A stretch of 64,000 bases of DNA from the NCBI GenBank assembly GCA_007713455.1, contig VMRT01000003.1:1-64000 (forward strand), read 5' to 3'. The stretch's first letter is position 1; the number at the start of each line of letters is the position of its first letter. The position numbers and the translations under genes were made by a program. The notes under the pieces were generated by a model. That model ran no database searches, was not told where the DNA came from, and was given only the letters and a program-made list of their open reading frames with translations. Below, piece after piece: positions 42,106 through 51,578 of this stretch. Source of the DNA: Pseudomonas sp. Lineage in GTDB: Bacteria; Pseudomonadota; Gammaproteobacteria; Pseudomonadales; Pseudomonadaceae.

Positions 42106-44309
42106 CAGAAATCGACCGTAGCGCTGACCGAGAGCGTGCGCGGGTCGCCGAGGACGAGGTAGTTAGAGCCCGGATAGCCACCGGTGGAGGCCCAGTAGTC
42201 ACGGCCAGTGGCGTTGTCGAGCCCGGCCCGAAGCGTGACGTCACGGTCTTCGATGGTCATGCGATAGCGTGCGCCCAGATCCAGGCGGGTCCACGATGGC
42301 AGGCGGAGGTCGTTGCTGGCGCTGGCGTACTGCTTGCCGGTATGCACAACCTGGCTGGTCAGCGTCAGCCCCTGCATACCGGGCACGTCCCATTCGCCGC
42401 CGAGGTTGGCCTGCAGCTTGGGAACGCCGATGGCATCGTTGCCGTCGTTGGCGCCGTTGAGCGTCTTCCTCTGCTCGGCATCCAGCAGAGTGACGCCACC
42501 CAGCAGACGCACGCCGTAGACGGGCTCGCCGAACACCGACAGTTCTATGCCGCGGTTGCGTTGCTCCCCGCCTTCGCGGAAGACCTGATTTTCAACAATA
42601 CCGAAGGGCCGCTCGGTACTAAACACCGCAATGCTGCCACCCAGATTGCCGCCATCGTACTTGAGGCCGATTTCGGTCTGCTTGGCGACGTAAGGCGCCA
42701 AGGTATCGGAATTCAGCACGGGGCGGCCGCCGGATGTCGCAGGGGCCGTTTCACCCTTGGTCAAACCTTCGATGTAGTTGGCGTAGATCGAAAGTTCGTC
42801 AGTCAGCATGTACACGATCCCGGCGACCGGGGTGATTTCATGGTCGTCGTACTGGCCGCTGCGATTACCGGTCTGCGAGGAATAACTCTTGGTTTCGATA
42901 CCCTGCCAGCGCGCGCCAAGCGTGACCAGCAGACGGTCATCCATGAAGCCCAGCGTGTCGGCTAGAGCCATGCTTTTGGTATGGATGCGCTCTGTTACGT
43001 GTGGATCAGACAGGTCTCCACCATCGTAGGTAACGGTTGTGGGCAGTGCCGCGTCGAACGAGTCGTATAGGTTACCCGCGACAGGAGCGTAGAACTGGTT
43101 GGCCCCTTTCTCCTGCGAATCGAAGATGGCCGCCGATGTCACGAGCTGATGTGAGACCGCTCCGGTCTGAAGGCGCATACGCAAGCCGGCTTCGCTGGTA
43201 AAGATGCTGTCTTCGCGGTAATTGTCGAAGCGCGACGCCGTGGTCGTACCAGAGGCTGTAGCCCGAGGGTTGGCCAGGCGATTTTGCTCTTCACCCTCCC
43301 GCACACCAGCGGCCAGCCAGCCCGTTACTGCATCGGTGAAGTCGTATTCGGCGCGGAAGGTGCCAAACGTCTGTTTCTCTTTCGAATAGGTCCAGGGTTG
43401 CGCGAAATTATCGTCAGCATCTGGAGCGCTGGGCAGGCCACCGTTGGGAGTCACGCTGGGGCGTGGATTGTCGATGAAGTGATACTGGTGGCCGATGTCT
43501 GCCGACAAGCGCAGGCGGTCACCCTGGTAGTCCAGACCCAGCGCGAACATGTCCAGCGTCTGGTCTTCTTCATCAACGCCTGTCTCGCCGGCGCGCTTGG
43601 CTGCGTTAAGACGAACACCGAACTGGTTCTGCTCACCGAAGCGGCGACCCAGGTCCGCGGCAACCGTGCCCTGGCCGCCGGAGCTGGCGCCAAATGTCAT
43701 GCGCGTCAGGGGCTCGTTCGGCGCACGCTTGGGCAGCAGATTGATAGCACCGCCAAGGCCGGTCCCACCCGGTGCGGCGCCATTGAGAAAGGCGCTTGCA
43801 CCACGGAATACCTCCGCGCGCTCGATGAACTCCGCGGCCACATACTGGCGCGGCAGCAGACCGTAGAGTCCGTTGTAGGAAATATCATCGGAATACAGCG
43901 GGAATCCGCGCACGACGTACAGCTCCTGCATGTTGCCGAAGCCACGCGCCACGCGCACCGAAGGATCGTTCTGCACGATGTCCGACACGCTACGCGCCTG
44001 CTGGTCCTGAATCAGCTGCGAGGTATAGGACGTCGAGGTGAACGGGGTTTCCATGTAGTCGCGGTTGCCCAGAATCCCTACTCGCCCACCACGCGCAACC
44101 TGTTCGCCGGCGTAGGGCTGGGTCAGGCCATCGGCCGAGGCGTCGGCGCTGGCGGTGATTTCCACCGATTGCAGTTCGACCGGCTCGGCGGCAGTGCCTT
44201 GAGACTGATCTTCGAGTTGCTCCTGAGCCATGAGCGGCGAGCCAGCGAAGCTGGCGGCAAGGCAAACGGGCAGCAGTGCGGTTTTACGCGGGAAGCGAAG
44301 AGTGGGCAT
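42105..44309 (-). CDS. TonB-dependent siderophore receptor
   Basis: This 734-residue outer-membrane receptor has a signal peptide (RKTALLPVCLAASFAGSPLM), a TonB-box-like region PVELQSVEITAS, a plug domain (SQLIQDQQARSVSDIVQNDP, SVRVARGFGNMQELYVVRGF) and a beta-barrel ending in SVSATVDF, with the terminal Phe typical of barrels. ATG 44309 is the start; the frame upstream has no coding character. The substrate is probably a ferric siderophore, judged from the plug type and the PepSY partner. Iron regulation is likely, but I could not find a convincing Fur box. Confidence 0.92.
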   Translation of the reverse strand: MPTLRFPRKTALLPVCLAASFAGSPLMAQEQLEDQSQGTAAEPVELQSVEITASADASADGLTQPYAGEQVARGGRVGILGNRDYMETPFTSTSYTSQLIQDQQARSVSDIVQNDPSVRVARGFGNMQELYVVRGFPLYSDDISYNGLYGLLPRQYVAAEFIERAEVFRGASAFLNGAAPGGTGLGGAINLLPKRAPNEPLTRMTFGASSGGQGTVAADLGRRFGEQNQFGVRLNAAKRAGETGVDEEDQTLDMFALGLDYQGDRLRLSADIGHQYHFIDNPRPSVTPNGGLPSAPDADDNFAQPWTYSKEKQTFGTFRAEYDFTDAVTGWLAAGVREGEEQNRLANPRATASGTTTASRFDNYREDSIFTSEAGLRMRLQTGAVSHQLVTSAAIFDSQEKGANQFYAPVAGNLYDSFDAALPTTVTYDGGDLSDPHVTERIHTKSMALADTLGFMDDRLLVTLGARWQGIETKSYSSQTGNRSGQYDDHEITPVAGIVYMLTDELSIYANYIEGLTKGETAPATSGGRPVLNSDTLAPYVAKQTEIGLKYDGGNLGGSIAVFSTERPFGIVENQVFREGGEQRNRGIELSVFGEPVYGVRLLGGVTLLDAEQRKTLNGANDGNDAIGVPKLQANLGGEWDVPGMQGLTLTSQVVHTGKQYASASNDLRLPSWTRLDLGARYRMTIEDRDVTLRAGLDNATGRDYWASTGGYPGSNYLVLGDPRTLSVSATVDF

Positions 44310-44597
44310 ACGGACCTGACCGGACGTTGAGCTGTGAGGGTGGCGGATGACGGCGCGGCGGGTAGTTGAGAGCCTGTGCCATCTGAGAGCCACTATCGTA
44401 TCTAAAAGATAACAGTTCGCAACAGTATTCCGTCCGGCGGCTTCGCCTCTAGCCAGCCTTCTGGGCGGCGCGGCGTGTCTGGCGCGCGCTTGCGCGCCTT
44501 CCGCACCTTCGCAAAAAAAATGATTGGGGCTGTCGATTCGGGAATACACCAGACGACTAGTTGGTGAACCCCGTTCACCCGATCAGAGGAGAAGGAC

Positions 44598-45056
44598 ATG
44601 AATAGCCAGAACAGCCAGGTCGAGAGCGCCATTCGCCAGCTGCACGAAACATTCGAACAAGCCACCAAGGCCAAGGATCTCGACCGGATCATGGCGCAGT
44701 ACGCCGACGACGTAGTCGCCTTCGATGCGGTCGGCGCACTGCAATTCAAGGGCGTTGAGGAATACCGGGCGCACTGGCAGCGCTGCTTCGAGTTCTGCCA
44801 GGGCGAAGGTTTCTTTGAGACCCATGAACTGCATGTGGATGTCGGCGGCGAGCTGGCCTGCAGCCGCATGCTTACCCACTGTGGCGGACCCAATGCCGAA
44901 GGCGAGATGCAAACGGCCTGGATGCGCGGCACGCGGGTCTGGGCGCGGCGCAACGGTGAGTGGAAGGTGATCCATGAGCACTTTTCGATGCCCTTCGACA
45001 TGCAGACCGGCCAGGTATGCATGGATCAGACACCGTCGCAGCAACAGACCGGTTGA
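44598..45056 (+). CDS. NTF2/SnoaL-like (DUF4440-type) small protein
   Basis: This 152-residue protein has the cone-shaped NTF2 fold signature: LHETFEQATKAKDLDRIMAQ, YADDVVAFDAVGAL, GVEEYRAHWQRCFEF, and WARRNGEWKVIHEHFSMPF. Such proteins are enzymes or ligand-binding modules of many kinds. AGGAGAAGG precedes the ATG. It is the first gene of a row with a DGPF protein and an ECF42-type sigma factor, and small proteins of this kind are often grouped with that sigma family. Confidence 0.82.
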   Translation: MNSQNSQVESAIRQLHETFEQATKAKDLDRIMAQYADDVVAFDAVGALQFKGVEEYRAHWQRCFEFCQGEGFFETHELHVDVGGELACSRMLTHCGGPNAEGEMQTAWMRGTRVWARRNGEWKVIHEHFSMPFDMQTGQVCMDQTPSQQQTG

Positions 45057-45144
45057 GGCTGGCCCGCGGTCTTCGTCGCGTGATCGGGCGAGGTCGTTCA
45101 ATGGCTGCTAGCTTTGCTGCGTTGCCGGCAGACGGAGCCCCGCC

Positions 45145-45501
45145 ATGAACTACCTGTGCCTGATCTATTACGACGAGAAGCGTGTGGATGCGATGACCGA
45201 CGAGCAGTGGCATGCGCTGGTCGCGCGTTGCCTGAGTTGCGGCGAGGAGCTGCGAGCCAGCGGCCACATGCTCGCCGGCGAACCGCTGCAGTCGGTGCGC
45301 ACTGCGCGCACGGTGCGCGTGCGTGATGGCGTCACCTCGGTGGTCGACGGCCCGTTCGCCGAAACCCGCGAGCAGCTGGCGGGCTTCTACCTGATCGAGG
45401 CGGCGGACCAGCAGGAGGCCGAGGCCATCGCGGCGAAGATCCCGCCGGCCAGCCTTGGCTGCGTTGAGGTCCGGCCGTTGCGCCAGCTGCCGCAGCGCTG
45501 A
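45145..45501 (+). CDS. YciI/DGPF-domain protein
   Basis: This 118-residue protein matches the YciI-like family with the DGPF signature (VVDGPFAETREQLAGFYLIE, residues about 72-91) and a typical N-terminus MNYLCLIYYDEKRVDAMTD. DGPF proteins are the standard genomic companions of ECF42 sigma factors. It ends 2 bp before the sigma gene, so the two are surely one operon. Biochemical function is unknown. Confidence 0.92.
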   Translation: MNYLCLIYYDEKRVDAMTDEQWHALVARCLSCGEELRASGHMLAGEPLQSVRTARTVRVRDGVTSVVDGPFAETREQLAGFYLIEAADQQEAEAIAAKIPPASLGCVEVRPLRQLPQR

Positions 45502-45503
45502 GC

Positions 45504-46745
45504 ATGCCGCTGACCGGACATTTCACGGCGGCGCGGGTCGAGGCGGTCTATCGCAGCGAGTCGCGGCGCGTGTTGGCCACGCTGATCCGCCTGCTGGGCG
45601 ACTTTGATCGCGCCGAAGAGGCCTTGCATGACGCCTTTGCCGCGGCCCTGCAGCAGTGGCCGCGCGATGGGATTCCGGACAATCCGCGCGCCTGGCTGGT
45701 TTCCGCCGGCCGCTTCAAGGCCATCGATGCCCTGCGCCGCCGTGCGCGTTTCGATGCCTCGTTGCGGCTGGTGGCCGAACAGCTGGAAGACGCGGCGCAG
45801 GCAGTGGAGGTCGATGAGATGGAAGACGACCGTCTGCGGCTGATCTTCACCTGCTGCCACCCGGCCCTGCCGGCCGATGGCCGCGTGGCGCTGACCCTGC
45901 GTGAAGTCTGCGACCTGACCACCGAGGAGATCGCTCGCGCCTTTCTCGCTCCGCCGGCCACCATTGCCCAGCGCATCGTGCGCGCCAAGGCGAAGATCCG
46001 TGACGCCCGGTTGCCGTATCGGGTGCCCGAGCGCGACGAGCTGCCGGCGCGGCTGGAGAGCGTGCTGCGGGTGGTCTATCTGGTGTTCAACGAGGGCTAC
46101 ACCGCATCGGCCGGCGCCGAGCTGACCCGCGCCGACCTCTGCGCCGAGGCGATTCGCCTGGGCCGACTGCTCCTCGAGCTGCTGCCCAACGCTGAGGTGA
46201 TGGGGCTGCTTGCGCTGATGCTGCTGCACGATGCCCGCCGGGCTGCGCGTACCGATGCTACCGGTGAGCTGGTGCGGCTGGATGAGCAGGACCGCAGCCT
46301 GTGGAGCCGCCAGCAGATCGCCGAAGGATCGCAGCTGGTGCAGCTGGCGTTGACCAGTCGCGCGTTCGGCCCCTATTCGTTGCAGGCCGCCATTGTCGCG
46401 GTGCATGCCGAGGCGCCGGGCGCCGCGCAGACCGACTGGCCGCAGATCGTCCGGCTCTACGATGTGCTGGTGCAGTTGAGCCCGTCGCCGGTGGTGGAGC
46501 TGAACCGCGCGGTGGCCGTGGCCATGCGCGATGGGCCCGAGGCCGGCCTGCTGTTGGTGGATGAACTCCTCGGGCGCGGCGATCTGCAGGACTATCACCT
46601 CAGCCACGCCACCCGCGCCGATCTGTTGCGCCGGCTGGCGCGTATCGACGAGGCTCGCGAGGCCTATCGCAGCGCGCTGCGCCTGGTGCAGTTGGAGCCC
46701 GAACGGCGTTTCCTGCAGCGGCAGCTGGATGAGTTGGGCGACTGA
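45504..46745 (+). CDS. ECF42-type sigma factor with C-terminal SnoaL/TPR-like extension
   Basis: This 413-residue protein has sigma region 2 (VLATLIRLLGDFDRAEEALH, DAFAAALQQWPRDGIPDNPR, WLVSAGRFKAIDALRRR) and region 4 (LTLREVCDLTTEEIARAFLA, TIAQRIVRAKAKIRD). A C-terminal extension of about 220 residues follows, with the family motif VLRVVYLVFNEGYTASAG, helical repeats, and YDVLVQLSPSPVVELNRAVA. This is the DUF6596/ECF42 layout, which works without a classical anti-sigma factor; the extension is thought to control activity. Its neighbour is a DGPF gene. Target promoters are not apparent by eye. Confidence 0.93.
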   Translation: MPLTGHFTAARVEAVYRSESRRVLATLIRLLGDFDRAEEALHDAFAAALQQWPRDGIPDNPRAWLVSAGRFKAIDALRRRARFDASLRLVAEQLEDAAQAVEVDEMEDDRLRLIFTCCHPALPADGRVALTLREVCDLTTEEIARAFLAPPATIAQRIVRAKAKIRDARLPYRVPERDELPARLESVLRVVYLVFNEGYTASAGAELTRADLCAEAIRLGRLLLELLPNAEVMGLLALMLLHDARRAARTDATGELVRLDEQDRSLWSRQQIAEGSQLVQLALTSRAFGPYSLQAAIVAVHAEAPGAAQTDWPQIVRLYDVLVQLSPSPVVELNRAVAVAMRDGPEAGLLLVDELLGRGDLQDYHLSHATRADLLRRLARIDEAREAYRSALRLVQLEPERRFLQRQLDELGD

Positions 46746-46763
46746 CCGTACCCAGAAAGCTTT

Positions 46764-46860
46764 TGTGGGAGCGGTCTCGACCGCGAAAGGCGACCGGTGC
46801 GCTGATCCCATGCTCTAGCCCGCCGGGCGGCGGCATAAAAGTTTCGCGGCCAAGGTTGCC
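46764..46860. repeat. REP-like palindromic repeat pair
   Basis: TGTGGGAGCGGTCTCGACCGCGAAA at 46764-46788 is a variant of the Pseudomonas REP unit. It ends CCGCGAAA, and an oppositely oriented TTTCGCGG occurs at about 46850-46857, so the two may form a longer hairpin. The 279-bp space between the convergent ECF42 and dctD genes holds nothing else I can identify. Confidence 0.6.
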
Positions 46861-47024
46861 CTGAGGTTTGTTCGGGGTGCGAGCTGGATGCTGATGTTCA
46901 ATGCCGCTAAGCCTTGAATGGCCTGGCGAAAAAACCTGCGGGTCAGCTGCGGTGCGGCGTTCGAGGCGCTCGTTGCACGTTGCGCGGGGACCTCTGCCGG
47001 AAGTTCTGCAGCTCGGCCAACTGC

Positions 47025-48368
47025 TCAGCTATCCGTGCTGCCCGCCGGCAAATAGTCGCTGCGGCTGAGGCCGTGGCGCTGCATCTTCTCGTTGAGGGTG
47101 CGCCGTGGCAGCTGCAGCTGGGTCATGACCTCGGTGATGTTGCCTTTGCACTGCTGCAGGGCGTTGTGCAGGCATTGCGCCTCGAAGGCTTCCATCTGCT
47201 CGGCCAGCGACTGGCCGCCGCTGCTCGCCGGGGCCGGCGCGCTGAGGCCGAGGGCGTGGCGTTCGGCGGCGTTGATCAGCTCGCGCACGTTGCCCGGCCA
47301 GTCATGGGCGAGCAGTTGCGTCAGCTCGCCGGGTGTCACCGGCGGGGCGGCGCGGCCGTGGCGCTGGGCGGCCTGGCTGGCGAAGTGTTCGAACAGCAGC
47401 GGAATGTCCTCGCGACGCTCGCGCAATGGCGGGATGTGCAGCTCGGCGACGTTCAGCCGGTACAGCAGGTCCTCGCGGAAGCGGCCGCCGCGCACCTCTT
47501 CCAGCAGGTCCGGCTTGGCCGCGCTGATCACCCGCAGGTCGACCTCGATGCTGCGGTTCGAACCCAGGCGTTCCAGGGTCTTTTCCTGCAGCACGCGCAG
47601 CAGCTTGACCTGCTGGGCCAGCGGCATGCTTTCAATCTCGTCGAGGAACAGCGTGCCGCCGGCGGCGTGTTCGATGCGGCCGATGCGCTTGCCCTGGGCG
47701 CCGGTGAAGGCGCCACTCTCGTGGCCGAACAGCTCGCTTTCGAAGATGGTTTCCGGGATTGCCGCGCAGTTCAGCGCCACGAACGGCCCGCCGGCGCGCG
47801 GGCTGAAGTCATGCAGGCAGCGCGCGACCTGTTCCTTGCCGCTGCCGGTCTCGCCACGGATCAGTACGTTGACGTCGGTACCGGCCAGCTCCAGCACCTG
47901 CCGGCGCAGGTTGACCATCGCCCGTGACACGCCGAGCAGCTGCGATTCGATTCGTCCCTTGCGGGCGAACTGCTCGCGCAGCTGGCGGTTCTCGCAGACC
48001 AGCCGACGCTTGTCCATGGCACGGCGCACGCTGTCGAGCAGGCGTTCCGGGGTGAAGGGTTTTTCGATGAAGTCGTAGGCGCCCTGACGCAGCGCCTGCA
48101 CCGCCATTGGCACGTCGCCGTGCCCGGTGACCATGATCACGGGCAGGTCGGCGTTCAGCGCCACCAGCTGTTCGAGCAGGCCGAGGCCGTCGAGATCGGG
48201 CATGCGCACGTCGCTGATCAGCACGCCAGGAAAGTCGCGATCCAGCGCCGCCAGCGCCTCGCGGGCGCGGGAGAAGGTGCGCACCTGGAAGCCGGACAGC
48301 TCCAGCCACTGCTGCACGGCCTGGCGGATCGCCGCCTCGTCGTCGATGAAGATTACCTGCCCGCTCAT
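47025..48368 (-). CDS. dctD: Sigma-54-dependent response regulator DctD
   Basis: This 447-residue NtrC-family regulator has a receiver domain (phospho-acceptor Asp53 in LISDVRMPDLDG, KPF later). The AAA+ domain has Walker A GETGSGKEQVA about 172-182, the sigma-54 contact loop GAFTGA at 219-224, and GGTLFLDEIESMPLAQQ. A Fis-type helix-turn-helix ends the protein (GNITEVMTQLQLPRRTLNEK). With DctB it should activate C4-dicarboxylate transport genes from sigma-54 promoters. No dctA, dctP, dctQ or dctM lies within the window. dctB ends 31 bp upstream. Confidence 0.9.
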   Translation of the reverse strand: MSGQVIFIDDEAAIRQAVQQWLELSGFQVRTFSRAREALAALDRDFPGVLISDVRMPDLDGLGLLEQLVALNADLPVIMVTGHGDVPMAVQALRQGAYDFIEKPFTPERLLDSVRRAMDKRRLVCENRQLREQFARKGRIESQLLGVSRAMVNLRRQVLELAGTDVNVLIRGETGSGKEQVARCLHDFSPRAGGPFVALNCAAIPETIFESELFGHESGAFTGAQGKRIGRIEHAAGGTLFLDEIESMPLAQQVKLLRVLQEKTLERLGSNRSIEVDLRVISAAKPDLLEEVRGGRFREDLLYRLNVAELHIPPLRERREDIPLLFEHFASQAAQRHGRAAPPVTPGELTQLLAHDWPGNVRELINAAERHALGLSAPAPASSGGQSLAEQMEAFEAQCLHNALQQCKGNITEVMTQLQLPRRTLNEKMQRHGLSRSDYLPAGSTDS

Positions 48369-48399
48369 TGCCTGCTCCTCGCGGTCGCGTCGCGGCAGT

Positions 48400-50163
48400 T
48401 TACTCGGCGGCGCGCTCTTCGGCAGCCGGCAGCGTCAGAGTGAACACCGCGCCGTGCTCGTCGTTGCTGACTTCCAGCGTACCGCCCATCTCACGGACGA
48501 TGCCGTAGGACACCGCCAGCCCGAGACCGAGGCCCTGGCCGACCGGCTTGGTGGTGAAGAAGGGCTCGAACACCTGATCCAGATGTTCGCTGGCAATACC
48601 GCCGCCGTTGTCGCCCACGCTGAGCTGCCAGCGGTCACCGTTGAGCTGACAGAGGATGCGCAGGCGTCGCTGCGGGCGCTCGGCCATGGCATCCAGCGCG
48701 TTGTGCAGCAGATTGATCAGCACCTGCTCGAGGCGGATGGCGTCGCCGCTGACCGCAGCCTCGGCCGGTACCTGGCGGAATACCTCGACCTGCTCGCTGC
48801 GAATGCGCGGCGAGAGCAGCTGCAGGGCCTGCTCCAGCACCTCGGCCAGGCTCAGACGCTGGCGCAGCCCGGCCGGGCTCTTGCGAGCGAAGGTCTTCAG
48901 GTGGCCGGTCAACGCCGCCATGCGTTCGAGCAGGCCTTCGACATGCCCGAGGCCTTCGCGCACCTCGCCGTCGCGGCCGCTGTCGAGCAGCAGGCGAAGG
49001 CTGGCGAGCTGCATGCGCAATGCGGTCAGCGGCTGGTTGATCTCGTGGGCGAGGGCGGCGGACATCTGCCCCAGGGCGGCCATGCGCGCCGCATGCACCA
49101 GTTCGTCCTGGGCGGTGTGTAGCTCACGGGTGCGCTCGTGCACCAGGCGCTCCAGCTCGCTGCGGCTGCGCTGTTCGACGCGGCGCGTCTTGCCACGTTG
49201 CGCCAGGTAGAGCAGCAGAAAGGCCAGGGTCATCCACACGCCCGCCGCGGCCAGGCGATAGCTGCGCACGCTGGCGACCACCATCTGTGGGTCGTGCAGC
49301 AGGTGCAGGGTCCAGTCGTCTTCCGGCAGCGCCAGGCGTTGCCAGAGGTATTCGCGGTGGCCGTCCGGGCCGTCCACCAGGCGACGTTCGCTGCCTTCGG
49401 CGAGTTGCTGCACGCGGCTGCTCGGCAATGGCTGCAGCGTCTGTTCGGCATAGCGCCGGGCATCGACCAGGCGGCTGCGGACCTCGTCGCTCAGCGGGCG
49501 CAGATAGCGGAAGCGCCAGGCCGGGCGATTGGTGAGGATGACGATATCCAGCGAGTCGGCGATCAGCAGGATGCCCGGTTGGCCGACCCAGTCGCGCTGC
49601 ATCTCTTCCAGCTCGAGCTTGACCACCAGCACGCCAAGCACTTCGCCGGCGTCGTTCTTCACCGAGCTGGAAAGGAAGTAGCCGGGTATGCCGGTGGTGA
49701 CGCCGACGGCGAAATAGCGGCCGCTGTCGTTGCTCACCGCATCGCGAAAATAGGGGCGGAAGGCGTAGTTGTTGCCGACGAAGCTGCTCCAGTCGCGCCA
49801 GTTGCTGGCGGCGATGGTCTCGCCGTCGCGGTCGAGCAGGTACAGCACCGAGGAGCCGGCCGCGTGGTTCTGCTGTTCCAGGCGCTGGTTGAGCTGGCGG
49901 CGCAGCGCGCGGTTAGCCGGGTCGGCGAGCAGTGCCTGAATGTCGCTGTCCAGCGCCAGCAGTGCGGGCACCGAGCGGAAGCGTTCGACCTGGGTGTGGA
50001 TCGCCTGGGCATAGAGCTCCAGCTGGCCCTGGGCCTCCTGGGCACGCTCGGTCCAGGCGCGTTGTTCGGCCAGACGCCCAGCCCAGTACATGCTCAGCAG
50101 CAGGCCGATGAGGATCAGCGCAACGATCAGGGTTACCCGCAGGCGGTTGGACAGTGCTGGCAT
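48400..50163 (-). CDS. dctB: C4-dicarboxylate sensor histidine kinase DctB
   Basis: This 587-residue membrane kinase has an N-terminal helix (LRVTLIVALILIGLLLSMYW), a periplasmic double-Cache-type sensor (SSVLYLLDRDGETIAASNWR, AFRPYFRDAVSNDSGRYFAV, GVTTGIPGYFLSSSVKND), a second helix near 290-310, and a kinase core with LAHEINQPLTALRMQL, LLHNALDAM and GQGLGLGLAVSYGIVREMGG. The YFRDA and GYFLSS blocks are DctB hallmarks for succinate-type ligands. ATG 50163 is used; the frame extends upstream without support. Confidence 0.9.
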   Translation of the reverse strand: MPALSNRLRVTLIVALILIGLLLSMYWAGRLAEQRAWTERAQEAQGQLELYAQAIHTQVERFRSVPALLALDSDIQALLADPANRALRRQLNQRLEQQNHAAGSSVLYLLDRDGETIAASNWRDWSSFVGNNYAFRPYFRDAVSNDSGRYFAVGVTTGIPGYFLSSSVKNDAGEVLGVLVVKLELEEMQRDWVGQPGILLIADSLDIVILTNRPAWRFRYLRPLSDEVRSRLVDARRYAEQTLQPLPSSRVQQLAEGSERRLVDGPDGHREYLWQRLALPEDDWTLHLLHDPQMVVASVRSYRLAAAGVWMTLAFLLLYLAQRGKTRRVEQRSRSELERLVHERTRELHTAQDELVHAARMAALGQMSAALAHEINQPLTALRMQLASLRLLLDSGRDGEVREGLGHVEGLLERMAALTGHLKTFARKSPAGLRQRLSLAEVLEQALQLLSPRIRSEQVEVFRQVPAEAAVSGDAIRLEQVLINLLHNALDAMAERPQRRLRILCQLNGDRWQLSVGDNGGGIASEHLDQVFEPFFTTKPVGQGLGLGLAVSYGIVREMGGTLEVSNDEHGAVFTLTLPAAEERAAE

Positions 50164-50363
50164 GACGACGCTCGCGACAGGACCCGACGATGGTAAGCGA
50201 TAGTCGGCAGCGGTGGCGCATCGCCGAGCCTCGGCATAGCACCAAAGTCTTGATCTATCCCAATGGAGGAATAGTGCCATCATCACTATACTGCGGGGAG
50301 TTACCACCAGCTCAGCAGGGATTGCTAGTACGGAACGGCCAGCCGCTCCAGTCGAGGTCCGCC

Positions 50364-51578
50364 TTGCTCAGAAAAATCCTTGTCAGCCAACTCCGCTTCG
50401 GTATGTACGTCCATGGGCTGGACGGCAGCTGGTTCGATCATTCCTTCTGGCGCAGCAAGTTCCTGCTCACCGACCCCGCCGACCTGCAGGCGCTGCGCAG
50501 CAGCGGCGTCAAGGCGCTGTGGATCGATACGGGCAAGGGCGTCGATGTCGAAACGGCAACGCCCCCGGCCGCGGAGGCTCCACAGCTGGTCTCCGACGCC
50601 ATGCCGATAACACCTCGGCCTGCCGCACAATCGGCGCAGCAATGCAGCGTTCAGGAGGAGATGCAGCGCGCCGCGCAGGTGCTCAAACGCTCCAAGCAGC
50701 AGGTGACCTCGCTGTTCAACGAGGCGCGGCTGGGCAAGGCGGTCGACCCGCAGCAGTGCCTGCCACTGGTCGAGCAGATTTCCGCATCGCTGGCGCGCAA
50801 CGGCTCGGCACTGCTCAGCCTGGCGAGGCTGAAGACCAAGGACGAGTACACCTACCTGCATTCGGTGGCGGTCTGCGCGCTGATGGTCGCGCTCGCCCGC
50901 CAGCTCGGCCTGCCCGAGGACCAGGTGCAGGAAGCCGGCATGGCCGGGCTGCTGCACGACATCGGCAAGATGGCCATGCCGCTGGATGTGCTGAACAAGC
51001 CGGGCAAGCTCAGCGACGATGAATACGCCGTCATGCGCAGCCACCCGGAGCGTGGTCACGCGATTCTGCTCGGTGCGGGAGCGGCCGTGTCCGAGGCGGT
51101 TCTGGATGTCTGCCTGCATCATCACGAGAAGATGGACGGCACCGGCTATCCGCATCGGCTGGCCGGCGAACAGATCAGCCGGCTGGCGCGCATGGGCGCC
51201 ATTTGCGACGTGTATGACGCCATCACCTCGAATCGCCCGTACAAAACCGCCTGGGACGCTTCGGGCTCGCTGGCGCGAATGGCGCAATGGCAAGGGCACT
51301 TTGATACCCAGATACTGCATGCCTTCGTGCGCACGGTGGGCATCTACCCACTGGGCTCGCTGGTACGGTTGCAGTCGGGGCGGCTCGGCGTGGTCATCGA
51401 ACACAACGCACAGCAGCTGACGGCGCCGCGCCTGAAACTGTTCTATTCCACCCGCGCCCGCGCGGCGATCGTGCCGGTAGAACTGGACCTCTCCAGCCCG
51501 CAATGCAGCGACCGCATCGTCGGCCGCGAAGACCCAGCCGCCTGGGGCTTCAGCAATCTGGATGCGCTCTGGAGCTAG
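50364..51578 (+). CDS. HD-GYP cyclic-di-GMP phosphodiesterase with DUF3391
   Basis: This protein of about 404 residues has an N-terminal DUF3391 domain (RKILVSQLRFGMYVHGLDGS, WIDTGKGVDV) and an HD-GYP domain: YLHSVAVCALMVALARQLGL, LLHDIGKMAMPLDVLNKPG, HHHEKMDGTGYPHRLAG, AICDVYDAITSNRPYKTAWD. Both the HD pair and the GYP triplet are intact, so c-di-GMP hydrolysis is expected. The start is uncertain: TTG 50364 with GAGGT upstream fits homologues that begin M-L-K-K-I, while the frame is open back to 50190. Confidence 0.88.
   Translation: MLRKILVSQLRFGMYVHGLDGSWFDHSFWRSKFLLTDPADLQALRSSGVKALWIDTGKGVDVETATPPAAEAPQLVSDAMPITPRPAAQSAQQCSVQEEMQRAAQVLKRSKQQVTSLFNEARLGKAVDPQQCLPLVEQISASLARNGSALLSLARLKTKDEYTYLHSVAVCALMVALARQLGLPEDQVQEAGMAGLLHDIGKMAMPLDVLNKPGKLSDDEYAVMRSHPERGHAILLGAGAAVSEAVLDVCLHHHEKMDGTGYPHRLAGEQISRLARMGAICDVYDAITSNRPYKTAWDASGSLARMAQWQGHFDTQILHAFVRTVGIYPLGSLVRLQSGRLGVVIEHNAQQLTAPRLKLFYSTRARAAIVPVELDLSSPQCSDRIVGREDPAAWGFSNLDALWS

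Noticed and set aside
44399-44411. TATCT-AAA-AGATA palindrome upstream of the TonB receptor as a Fur box
   Set aside because: It does not match the GATAAT-based Fur pattern; left unassigned.
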